From Deltaproteobacteria bacterium (GTDB taxonomy: Bacteria; Desulfobacterota; DSM-4660; Desulfatiglandales; Desulfatiglandaceae): a stretch of DNA of 6,059 bases. Location: contig DUZB01000344.1 in assembly GCA_013349725.1 (NCBI GenBank), forward strand, positions 1-6,059, in the 5' to 3' direction. Within the stretch, counting starts at the first letter, position 1. Every line of letters begins with the position of its first letter. Below the pieces are notes generated by a model. The model was given only the letters and a program-made list of their open reading frames with translations. It was not told the origin of the DNA and did not search any database. The translations under genes were made by a program, and so were the position numbers. Of this stretch, positions 1 through 5,689 are shown piece by piece.

Positions 1-579
1 TCCCACGTTTTCTTCGAGATACGCGAAAAGACGATCATCCGCGATGGCGGCATGTTTGACGATTTCCGCCAGACCGCATCCCCGGTCCCGGTCCGAGAGT
101 GTTTTTAGGACCTCGGGATCACAAATGACGAACGCGGGTTGATTGAACACGCCCACCATGTTTTTGTAACCGGAAAAATTCACGCCGTTTTTCCCGCCCG
201 CACTGGCATCCACCTGTGCCAGTAACGTGGTTGCCGCAAAACCGAACCGGACACCCCGCAGGTAGGTAGAGGCCACGAATCCGGTGATATCACATACGAT
301 ACCGCCGCCGATCCCCACAATAAAAGCGGTTCGATCTATTTCATGGTCTACCAGTTTCCGGAAAATATTCTGGACCGTCTCAAGGTTTTTGATGCCTTCC
401 CCCATGCCGATCTCAATGACCCGGGCTTCGGGGAATTGGTCTCCGTAAAGACGGCGGACATTCTCGTCGGTGATGATGACCGTTTCGGACGGCGGTAAAT
501 AGGCGCCGAGGTTTTCAAGTTTTTCCCCCACAAGGAGGGTGGTTTTGCCGGTACTGCCGCGTATCTCAAGGGTTTTCAT
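1..579 (-). CDS. aroB: 3-dehydroquinate synthase AroB, C-terminal part beyond window
   Basis: This gene runs off the left edge; 193 N-terminal codons are present, roughly half of the usual 350-360. AroB is the cytoplasmic NAD- and metal-dependent enzyme that cyclises DAHP to 3-dehydroquinate, shikimate step two. Visible motifs are the NAD-binding glycine loop GIGGGIVCD (residues 89-97), then STYLRGV (104-110), ATTLLAQVDASAGGK (116-130) with the active-site lysine K130, GYKNMVG (137-143), FNQP (145-148), and AEIVKHA (171-177), in which E172 is the expected metal ligand. The start is ATG at 579, with GGAG eight bases upstream. It lies 40 bases after the DAHP synthase stop codon with no terminator between, so the two are probably cotranscribed and share the aromatic leader upstream. 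The sequence is somewhat divergent (ATTLL and AGGKNG instead of the commoner PTTLL and VGGKTG), but the function seems secure. Confidence 0.95.
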   Translation of the reverse strand, partial: MKTLEIRGSTGKTTLLVGEKLENLGAYLPPSETVIITDENVRRLYGDQFPEARVIEIGMGEGIKNLETVQNIFRKLVDHEIDRTAFIVGIGGGIVCDITGFVASTYLRGVRFGFAATTLLAQVDASAGGKNGVNFSGYKNMVGVFNQPAFVICDPEVLKTLSDRDRGCGLAEIVKHAAIADDRLFAYLEENVG

Positions 580-619
580 CTGTATTGCTCCGAATAAAGG
601 TATTTTATCGATAAAGGGA

Positions 620-1732
620 TCAAACCACAGCTGCCACGGAGTACCTTCCGTTTCCGGTCTGAACCGGGCCCCCCGACCGGGCAAAACCGTTTCGCTTCAA
701 CTGCTGGTGGGCCGTTCGCAGTAAGTGTTCGGTGATTTCCCAGGATATACACTGATCCGTGATCGACACCCCGTATGTCATGGTCTTCAAATCGCCGGTA
801 TTCGTCTGGTTGCCTCCATGAATGTTGCTTTCGAGCATCATTCCGACTATGGCATCGTTGCCGTCCATCTTCTGGTTGATGACATCCTGCCAGACAATGG
901 CCTGGTTTTCATGATTCTTCCAGGAATTGGCGTGGGAGCAATCCACCACGATAGCGTCGGACAAGCCCTTTTTTTGCAGTTGATCGATTGCCTGGCGAAT
1001 GCTGACGGAATCGTAATTGGGTCGGTCTCCTCCCCGTAAAACCAGGTGGGTATAGGGATTTCCGGTGGTATTGACGATGCTGGCCCGCCCGTTGGGATCA
1101 ATGCCTATAAAGCTCTGGGAAGACCCGGCCGCGATCATGGCATTGACGGCATTATCCAGGCCGCCGTCCGTGCAGTTTTTGAACCCGACCGGCATGGAGA
1201 GGCCCGATGCCATTTCGCGATGTATCTGGGATTCGGTGGTCCGGGCGCCGATGGCGGCCCACGAGACCAATCCGGCAATATATTGCGGCGTAATGGGGTC
1301 TAACATCTCCGTCCCCGTGGGCAGCCCCATTTCCGTAATATGGAGCAGAAGCTTGCGGGCCTTTCGGATACCGGTCATAATGTCATAGGTGTCATCCAGG
1401 TGGGGATCATTGATCAGGCCTTTCCAGCCGATGCTGGTCCGCGGTTTTTCGAAATAGACCCGCATGACCACCATCAGGGTTTCTGCCACTTCCTTTCTCA
1501 GCCGATTTAACCGCTCCGCATAATCCAACGCGGCGGCTTCATCATGTATGGAACACGGACCTGCCACCACCAGCAATCTCTTGTCTTCTTTCTTCAAGAT
1601 ATGCTGGATCTCTTCCCTGCTCTCTAATACCGTTTCACCGGCGCGCTCTGAGATGGGGAATTCTTCCTTTAAGGCATCGGGGGCGATCAAGGGATTGAAT
1701 GAGCGTACATGAACATCGTAAGTCTTTCTCAT
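620..1732 (-). CDS. aroG: DAHP synthase (3-deoxy-7-phosphoheptulonate synthase), AroF/AroG/AroH type
   Basis: The 370-residue product condenses phosphoenolpyruvate and erythrose 4-phosphate to DAHP, the committed step of aromatic amino acid synthesis. It closely follows the E. coli AroG/F/H family (about 350 residues). Metal ligands are visible as C60 (GPCSIHD), H267 (CSHAN), E301 (MLESN) and D326 (SITDQC). Substrate-binding residues include R91, K96 (EKPRT), R164 (GARTTES), K185 (GFKN) and R233 (LRGG). The frame stays open to 1900, but ATG at 1732 is chosen because homology begins there and AAGGAA stands eight bases upstream; the extra 56 residues would be translated through the attenuator. 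The last ~20 residues, after LKRNGF, extend past the E. coli end. It heads an operon with aroB and is probably controlled by the upstream leader-peptide attenuator. Which of the aroF, aroG or aroH names fits cannot be decided, so the symbol marks the family only. Confidence 0.95.
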   Translation of the reverse strand: MRKTYDVHVRSFNPLIAPDALKEEFPISERAGETVLESREEIQHILKKEDKRLLVVAGPCSIHDEAAALDYAERLNRLRKEVAETLMVVMRVYFEKPRTSIGWKGLINDPHLDDTYDIMTGIRKARKLLLHITEMGLPTGTEMLDPITPQYIAGLVSWAAIGARTTESQIHREMASGLSMPVGFKNCTDGGLDNAVNAMIAAGSSQSFIGIDPNGRASIVNTTGNPYTHLVLRGGDRPNYDSVSIRQAIDQLQKKGLSDAIVVDCSHANSWKNHENQAIVWQDVINQKMDGNDAIVGMMLESNIHGGNQTNTGDLKTMTYGVSITDQCISWEITEHLLRTAHQQLKRNGFARSGGPVQTGNGRYSVAAVV

Positions 1733-1740
1733 GGCGCATG

Positions 1741-1746
1741 TTCCTT
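1741..1746 (-). promoter_or_regulatory. Ribosome binding site of the DAHP synthase gene
   Basis: AAGGAA on the minus strand lies eight bases before ATG 1732. It decides the start against the longer open frame reaching 1900. It lies outside the 1762-1792 hairpin, so that hairpin does not directly cover it. Confidence 0.7.
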
Positions 1747-1761
1747 TTCCTGGAAGTAAAA

Positions 1762-1792
1762 GGGCCGGGAGAAGCAGTGCTTCACGCGGCCC
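1762..1792 (-). other. Leader hairpin between attenuator and DAHP synthase start
   Basis: On the minus strand GGGCCG pairs with CGGCCC (outer stem), and within it GAAGC pairs with GCTTC around an ACT loop. Only TTTTA follows, so it would be a weak terminator at best. Its 5' side (GCCGCG, 1785-1790) can instead pair with CGCGGC (1807-1812), the 3' arm of the main terminator. It could therefore be a second switch element or an mRNA-stabilising 5' hairpin. Confidence 0.5.
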
Positions 1793-1799
1793 GTAAAAC

Positions 1800-1832
1800 A
1801 AAAAAAGCCGCGGGCTTGTCTGCCGGCGACTT
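1800..1832 (-). terminator. Intrinsic terminator of the aromatic attenuator
   Basis: On the minus strand AAGTCGC (1826-1832) pairs with GCGGCTT (1805-1811, one G-U pair). After a single C-C mismatch, GGC pairs with GCC around the six-base loop AGACAA. The stem ends in seven T residues (1800-1806), followed by G and four more T. It lies after the leader peptide stop and 68 bases before the DAHP synthase start, which is where a read-through-controlled terminator is expected. Confidence 0.8.
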
Positions 1833-1919
1833 ATTACTGGGTTGAATGTGGAAACTTTCAGCAGGGCACAGGCAGACAGGTGGTATAAAAATACAACCAA
1901 TAATAAAGAAATCTGTCTG
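1817..1919 (-). promoter_or_regulatory. Attenuator pairing regions 1:2 and 2:3 (antiterminator)
   Basis: Three segments can pair in exclusive ways on the minus-strand RNA. Region 1, CAGACAG (1913-1919), pairs with CTGTCTG (1873-1879), enclosing the aromatic codons. Region 2, TGTCTGCC (1871-1878), pairs perfectly over eight bases with region 3, GGCAGACA (1817-1824). Region 3 covers the upper 5' arm and loop of the terminator, so 2:3 pairing breaks it. A ribosome stalled on the first aromatic codons would cover region 1 and free region 2 to form the antiterminator. A ribosome reaching the stop codon (1858-1860) would cover region 2 and let the terminator fold. The pairings are seen; the mechanism is inferred from known trp, phe and his attenuators. 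Confidence 0.8.
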
Positions 1920-1935
1920 TAAACCGGTGCGTCAC
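1858..1935 (-). CDS. Aromatic leader peptide of the DAHP synthase attenuator
   Basis: This is a 25-codon ORF beginning with GTG at 1935 and ending in TGA. Residues 9-17 read FLYYWLYFY, seven aromatic residues in nine, and F5 adds one more, so Phe, Tyr and Trp codons are all represented. The start is chosen because GAGGA stands eight bases upstream of the GTG. An in-frame ATG at 1959 would give 33 residues but has no Shine-Dalgarno. The stop lies about 26 bases before the terminator stem, and the ORF is overlapped by the alternative RNA stems described separately. Such peptides have no known function as proteins: their translation rate senses charged tRNA. No homologue is claimed; the call rests on composition, ribosome site, position upstream of the first aromatic enzyme and the RNA structures. 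Confidence 0.85.
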   Translation of the reverse strand: MTHRFTDRFLYYWLYFYTTCLPVPC

Positions 1936-1987
1936 TGGACTCTTCCTCAAATGGTTCATTTATAATTCTAACTACAATGGATAGTGT

Positions 1988-2016
1988 TGACTACAAAAAT
2001 ATTCCGGTGATGTCAA
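1988..2016 (-). promoter_or_regulatory. Possible promoter of the leader-aroG-aroB operon
   Basis: A perfect TTGACA lies at 2011-2016 on the minus strand behind an A-rich stretch (2020-2028) that could act as an UP element. The -10 box is poor: TAGTCA at 17-bp spacing or TGTAGT at 15. An alternative -10, TAGAAT, lies at 1965-1970. The motif TTGTAGTYA occurs twice, at 1988-1996 and 1969-1977 (19-bp period), over the candidate boxes, and might be an operator. Confidence 0.4.
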
Positions 2017-2052
2017 GGTTTTTTTTTACTCAGACGGCCTGGAGCTGAGATG

Positions 2053-2070
2053 TCCCACCTGTAAGTGGGA
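2053..2070. repeat. Small hairpin in the intergenic region
   Basis: TCCCAC and GTGGGA form six-base arms around CTGTAA. An outer CTCAGA (2029-2034)/TCTGAG (2076-2081) pair could extend it. There is no T tract on either strand, so it is not a standard terminator. It sits just after the helicase fossil and before the aro promoter region. Confidence 0.4.
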
Positions 2071-2087
2071 TTAATTCTGAGGTAACC

Positions 2088-2246
2088 CTAACGGCGGCGC
2101 GATCCGCCCAATATGCCGCCCAGCAGGCCGCGTAAGATCTGGATTCGGTTTCCCGGTTGGCCTAAGATCTCGTTCGGAATATCGTCTGGAAATTGGGAGC
2201 AGAAGTACGCGCCGACGCCTTTGGAGCGGATGATTCGTATGACTTT
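2088..2246 (-). pseudogene. Fossil of a HerA-like (DUF853/YjgR family) helicase gene
   Basis: Reading the minus strand in the exonuclease frame just past its stop gives about 52 open codons ending in TAG at 2088. The first part, [18 protein letters not shown] and then LGQPGNRIQ, matches the conserved RSKGVG-YF-TQNP-DIPD-VLGQLGNRIQ block of HerA-like ATPases of the YjgR/DUF853 type. The second part, [15 protein letters not shown], resembles the extreme C-terminus of that family. The long stretch normally between these two blocks is missing, and nothing of the N-terminal ATPase half precedes it. There is no start codon or ribosome site. It therefore looks like a relic left by at least two deletions, one ending exactly at the exonuclease stop. 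Family assignment is from memory of motifs; expression as a peptide seems unlikely. Confidence 0.7.
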
Positions 2247-2954
2247 TTATTTCCCGCCAATCTTCAGATAATCATTCATGGTTCCTGCGGCGCCAAGTCT
2301 CAGCTTATGGGTCAGGTATACAAAAAGATAGGCGGTCTGCATGGCATCCTGGAGGGCATTGTGTTCCCCAAACTTTGGCAGATGAAACTCTTCACTCAAG
2401 GACGTAAGTCTGTAGGAATTCGGCTTTTCGTGATGGTCTAAATAGGGGCCGTTTAATGACTCCTTGTAAGCCATGGCAAGCCGCATGGTATCCAGGCTTG
2501 AACTTTGAATGATTCCACCCAGATAATTCTGGCTTGCGCGATTCACAAAACCCAGATCCAGAAGCACGTGATGCCCTACCAGAAACGCGCCCCCGCAATA
2601 ATCCACAAAACGGGGAAGGACGTCCACAACGCTCTCGGCCCCTGACAATTCGTGAGGAGTAATTCGATGGATGAGGGTACTGGCAGTATACAGCTTTCCC
2701 CGTGGTTTGATCAGCGCATAAAATGTGTCTCCACAACAGATCTGCAAATTTCTTATGCGTACGGCGCCAATGGCAATAATCTCATCCTTGCGCTGGTTCA
2801 GGCCGGTCAATTCGGTGTCAAAAACCACAAATTCACAGTCCCGGACAGGAAGGTCTTTGTCGGCGGCAACGCTGATGAGATTATTTGCAACGATAGAGGG
2901 ATGCGTTGGTTTTTTAGATGAGAAAAGATTCTTTATATGCTTTGTGAGCGGCAT
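2247..2954 (-). CDS. DnaQ-like DEDDh 3'-5' exonuclease
   Basis: The 235-residue protein has the three exonuclease motifs of the DNA polymerase III epsilon superfamily: ExoI VVFDTELTGL (D46, E48), ExoII GHHVLLDLGFVN (D133) and ExoIII HNALQDA (H198, D203). All five residues of the DEDDh active site are present, so it should be an active metal-dependent 3'-5' nuclease. It is a stand-alone domain with a ~40-residue N-terminal lead and a short tail ending DYLKIGGK, not a polymerase subunit with a clamp-binding tail. The start is ATG at 2954, since an in-frame stop lies three codons upstream; its ribosome site is weak, with no clear SD within 15 bases, suggesting coupling to upstream translation. 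It follows the DUF294 gene by 69 bases on the same strand, a recurrent pairing in proteobacteria. The substrate is unknown. Confidence 0.9.
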   Translation of the reverse strand: MPLTKHIKNLFSSKKPTHPSIVANNLISVAADKDLPVRDCEFVVFDTELTGLNQRKDEIIAIGAVRIRNLQICCGDTFYALIKPRGKLYTASTLIHRITPHELSGAESVVDVLPRFVDYCGGAFLVGHHVLLDLGFVNRASQNYLGGIIQSSSLDTMRLAMAYKESLNGPYLDHHEKPNSYRLTSLSEEFHLPKFGEHNALQDAMQTAYLFVYLTHKLRLGAAGTMNDYLKIGGK

Positions 2955-3023
2955 GAATCGTCAATGGTGGAATGTAAGAGCCTCGGCAAGGTTTTTGGGT
3001 TTAAAGCATTTTGTGTATAAAAA

Positions 3024-4946
3024 TTAACGTTTTTTTCCAAATCCGAACTCATATCGCGTAAAGTCCTGCAAACGCCTGATCACCTCGAAAACCTCTTTCA
3101 GTGTCTGTTTTTCCAGATTAGAGAGATCTCCGGGATTGATCTTATTGTCCGGCACTTGCCCGCCCTCTATCAAGTGGAGTTGATGAATCAGCCTCAAATG
3201 CTTCAACAACTCGTACGCCTCGACAAGTTCGGGTCCCAGGTCACTGGGGAGATGCTGCCTCTCCAACAGCAAGCGCAGCCTTTCCAGCGTGTTGGTCTTA
3301 CAGATCCCGTGCTTCAAGGCCATGGCCCGTGCAAAAACCACGAAAAAAATCAGGCTTTTGGCCTCTATATCGAGAGTCTCTCTGTATTGGCCGTCCTTTT
3401 CGACTACAGAATTTCCATAAAAAGAGAGAGGCGGTTGCGTTGAAACACAGCTTTGGACCAGAAAGCGCAGGAGGTGTTCATCTCCCCGGGTCAAGGCATG
3501 TACTTGCTCTCTCAACTTTTCCGCAAGCGAAGCATTTCCAGCACCGGACCTGAAATCAAAAAACAGGTCAGGGTCAAAATTTCTTTCCCGGTCCGGAAAT
3601 CCGGACCAATCCCGAAAGTATCTGTCCCACACGGATTGAGGCTGGCGCCACTTCAGATCTGCGGCCGTGTGGTCGCCGGGCTCCGATGGATACCCGCAGG
3701 CAATCAGATGTCTGACGGCCTGTTCGGATAACGTCCTGAAATATTCTTCTGCTTCCCTGCCTGTGTTTTCATCCGGGCAGTCTTCATAAACAATGGCATT
3801 GGCCTGGTTCCCTTTGAAAACTTGTTCCTGACGTCCTTCGCTGCCGATTAACAACCAGGAAAAGGGCTGGGGAGCCTTCCCGATTTCCTCTTGAAGCAGC
3901 GTGAGCAACCGGTCCAGTACATGGTCGTTTAACACCGAGATCATCCTGGTTACATTGCAGGCTTTCGCCCCTTCTTCAATAAGCGGACGTACGATCATGG
4001 GGATCTTCCTGCTGAGTTCATACAGACCGCTGATCTGTTGCTGTGCCTGGATCTCCCGGAAAATAAAGTAGGGGGAACTGCCCTGGGCCACCATGATATC
4101 GTGGGTGGTGAGCATCTTTGTGATCTTCCCATTTTCTTCAATGGCAAGATGGTGAATGCGGTTTTCTATCATGGTGAGCAATGCGTCAAAACAGACGGCA
4201 TGACCGGAAATGGTCTGAACCGGCGCCGCCATGATTTCCGATGCCTTGGTGCGATAATCGAGCCCCTTGGCTACCACCTTGCCGCGAATATCTTTGTCCG
4301 TGACAATGCCGACTATTTCCCCCTGGTCATCCGTCAACAGAATGGACCCGATCTTTTTCTCCGACATCAGCAGGGATGCCTGCTGGACCGAGGTGTGCAG
4401 CGGTGCGGTAAAAAGCTGTTCTTTGGAGAATTCCCCGACCTTTGCGCTAAAAAGGAAAAGGGCGCCTTCGGCCCGGGGCGAAATTTTCTGCTGCCGAAGC
4501 GCGGAATATACCGGCTGGACCATCTTCTCCGACATGGTGCTGAGGTAATGCCGTTTTACTTTGTGGTTCGTCTCTATAAGATTCAGGAAATCCTTTTTGT
4601 CAAACAGAAAACAGAAGGTGTCATCCAGGGTTTCAATATTGAGATTTGCCCTGGTATTTTGAATAATGGGAAGAGCCCCGAAATGTTCCCCTTCCCCCCG
4701 AAAGTCCTTTAAGATAGTGTTCCCAAGGGCATCCAGCCGGTAGCTGCGCACCCCCCCCTTCTGGATGACGAAAAAGTGGGTTACGTCCGTTTCGCCCTGA
4801 CGAAAAATGAGTGTTCCCTTTGGGAAAAAATCGATGGTGGCTCTTTGGGCGAACTTCATGAGATCGGTTCGAGTCAGTTCGCTGAAGGGGAATTTGTTGC
4901 CTAAAAATTCCAGAACAGTCGCATGGGAAACAGCATTTGTATTCAT
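3024..4946 (-). CDS. cNMP-binding/CBS-pair/DUF294 nucleotidyltransferase-like protein
   Basis: This 640-residue protein, a normal length for the family, is a predicted cytoplasmic signalling protein. A cyclic-nucleotide-binding-like domain (about 15-135) contains FPKGTLIFRQGE and FGALPII, with a degenerate phosphate cassette. A CBS pair (about 178-290) shows GIVTDKDIR and LTTHDIM, typical adenosyl-ligand sites. The DUF294 nucleotidyltransferase-like domain (about 310-430) has GSEGRQEQ (368-375). A helical DUF294 C-terminal domain (about 431-635) has KWRQPQSVW, FFDFR, TNTLERL and RLIHQL. The usual TDQDN after GSEGR reads GNQAN (379-383), so both metal-binding aspartates are gone and nucleotidyl transfer is unlikely. 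ATG 4946 has AGGCGG five bases upstream. It forms a probable operon with the exonuclease 69 bases downstream. The role of the family is not established. Confidence 0.92.
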   Translation of the reverse strand: MNTNAVSHATVLEFLGNKFPFSELTRTDLMKFAQRATIDFFPKGTLIFRQGETDVTHFFVIQKGGVRSYRLDALGNTILKDFRGEGEHFGALPIIQNTRANLNIETLDDTFCFLFDKKDFLNLIETNHKVKRHYLSTMSEKMVQPVYSALRQQKISPRAEGALFLFSAKVGEFSKEQLFTAPLHTSVQQASLLMSEKKIGSILLTDDQGEIVGIVTDKDIRGKVVAKGLDYRTKASEIMAAPVQTISGHAVCFDALLTMIENRIHHLAIEENGKITKMLTTHDIMVAQGSSPYFIFREIQAQQQISGLYELSRKIPMIVRPLIEEGAKACNVTRMISVLNDHVLDRLLTLLQEEIGKAPQPFSWLLIGSEGRQEQVFKGNQANAIVYEDCPDENTGREAEEYFRTLSEQAVRHLIACGYPSEPGDHTAADLKWRQPQSVWDRYFRDWSGFPDRERNFDPDLFFDFRSGAGNASLAEKLREQVHALTRGDEHLLRFLVQSCVSTQPPLSFYGNSVVEKDGQYRETLDIEAKSLIFFVVFARAMALKHGICKTNTLERLRLLLERQHLPSDLGPELVEAYELLKHLRLIHQLHLIEGGQVPDNKINPGDLSNLEKQTLKEVFEVIRRLQDFTRYEFGFGKKR

Positions 4947-5010
4947 GAAACCGCCTAAACCAGAAAACAGGAGGATGAATGTCAGTTATGTGAACAACGT
5001 CTATCTGAAA
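4947..5010. other. Short upstream region of the DUF294 operon
   Basis: This stretch lies between the DUF294 start and the MITE-like element and must carry part of that gene's promoter. The minus strand has only weak candidates, for example TTGATT at the element edge with CATAAC 18 bases further. If real, the mobile element supplies the -35 box. Confidence 0.2.
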
Positions 5011-5159
5011 TCAAGCTTGATGGTCCCGTAAAAAGTCAAAAATTATTCGTTTTCGTCATTCCCGCGAACGCGGGAATCCAGGAACATCAGGCGCTTATGG
5101 ACTCCCGCGTTCGCGGGAGTGACGGCCTTGGGGACTTTTTACGAGACCATCAAGCTTGA
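5011..5159. mobile_element. MITE-like element with 27-bp inverted ends
   Basis: The 149-bp unit has ends at 5011-5037 and 5133-5159 that are inverted copies with 26 of 27 matches; the difference is CCCG versus CTCG. The outermost ten bases, TCAAGCTTGA, are themselves a palindrome. They therefore also occur as a direct repeat (5011-5020, 5150-5159) and may be a target-site duplication around a 129-bp element with 17-bp ends. There is no coding capacity. The interior holds two further palindromes. Size, ends and lack of genes fit a non-autonomous miniature element; the end sequence TGGTCTCGTAAAAAGTC is, from memory, recurrent in Desulfobacterales genomes. It lies between the membrane protein gene and the DUF294 gene. 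Confidence 0.8.
5054..5124. repeat. Paired GTCATTCCCGCG palindromes inside the element
   Basis: Two 27-bp copies (5054-5080 and 5098-5124) are inverted relative to each other with 25 of 27 matches. Each contains a perfect 9-bp-arm palindrome: ATTCCCGCG/CGCGGGAAT (5058-5077, loop AA) and ACTCCCGCG/CGCGGGAGT (5101-5120, loop TT). The core resembles the ATTCCC-N8-GGGAAT repeats known in Neisseria (dRS3) and the widespread GTCATTCCCGCG family. Both differences between copies fall on paired positions and preserve the stem. Confidence 0.8.
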
Positions 5160-5200
5160 GTATCACACAAATCCACCATGAGCCAATGAGGTTTTGTGGA

Positions 5201-5689
5201 CTATCCGTCTTTCTTTTTTACAGGCGCCGGTATGAGACTTTCTTTTGGAAACAGCTTAAAATATAAGAACGAAGAAATAGCGATCATTGCAAGAACGAAC
5301 AAGAATTCAGGAAAATGCCGATTCTCTTGATGGATAAGCGACAGGGCGGACAGGATGCAAAGGAACATGTAACCGCTTCGTCGAAAGAAGAGGACCTCTT
5401 TCAGGATGTACATATTGATCATGGGAACAACAAGAAGGACGATCATATAAATGCCCCTTGCATAAAGAACCACTCCCAGAATTTTACTGATCGTTACGAA
5501 TAGAACGATCAGAGACAGAAAGAGGTTCAGATACCTGTACGCATTTTTATCCTTCAAAAGCGCCTTGTTATTTAAATAATGCCGCAGTTTGGGCGCCGTT
5601 TCACTGTTTTTAAGCCGTTTCCAGATCTGGAATCTGTCGTTGCCTTCTGAAAGCAGCAAATCTACGTGATCGTTCAGTTCATCTTTCAT
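5201..5689 (-). CDS. Hypothetical four-helix integral membrane protein
   Basis: The 162-residue product is of unknown function. Residues 1-50 are charged and probably helical and cytoplasmic, with MKDELNDHVDLLLSEG at the start. Four hydrophobic segments follow at about 52-74, 78-97, 106-120 and 127-147. The tail is short and lysine-rich (PVKKKDG), and there is no signal peptide. The start is ATG 5689; only a weak GAG lies upstream at suitable distance. No catalytic motif is visible. It resembles, from memory, unnamed small membrane proteins of Desulfobacterota with a KDEL-like N-terminal helix and an FPEF/YFKLFPK end, but no family name can be given. It is on the same strand as the DUF294 operon, 254 bases upstream of it and separated by the MITE-like element, so cotranscription is uncertain. 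Hydrophobic composition and consistent codon use support a real gene. Confidence 0.75.
   Translation of the reverse strand: MKDELNDHVDLLLSEGNDRFQIWKRLKNSETAPKLRHYLNNKALLKDKNAYRYLNLFLSLIVLFVTISKILGVVLYARGIYMIVLLVVPMINMYILKEVLFFRRSGYMFLCILSALSLIHQENRHFPEFLFVLAMIAISSFLYFKLFPKESLIPAPVKKKDG

Noticed and set aside
1733..1900. N-terminal extension of DAHP synthase to ATG 1900
   Set aside because: The extra 56 residues are translated from the attenuator stems and U tract, match nothing in the enzyme family, and ATG 1732 has its own Shine-Dalgarno.
1936..1959. Leader peptide start at ATG 1959
   Set aside because: It is in frame but has no Shine-Dalgarno upstream; GTG 1935 has GAGGA at eight bases.
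2053..2070. Terminator for the exonuclease operon
   Set aside because: The six-base hairpin has no T tract on either strand.
4038..4712. 224-codon open frame on the plus strand
   Set aside because: It is opposite the well-supported CBS/DUF294 gene, matches no family and has no ribosome site; it is a shadow of the coding strand.
4968..5031. AGGAGG followed by ATG on the plus strand
   Set aside because: The ATG at usual spacing (4978) stops after four codons, and the in-frame one at 4974 directly abuts the AGGAGG and ends inside the MITE-like element.
5054..5124. CRISPR repeats
   Set aside because: There are only two palindromic copies, in inverted orientation, inside a miniature element, with no regular spacers and no cas genes.
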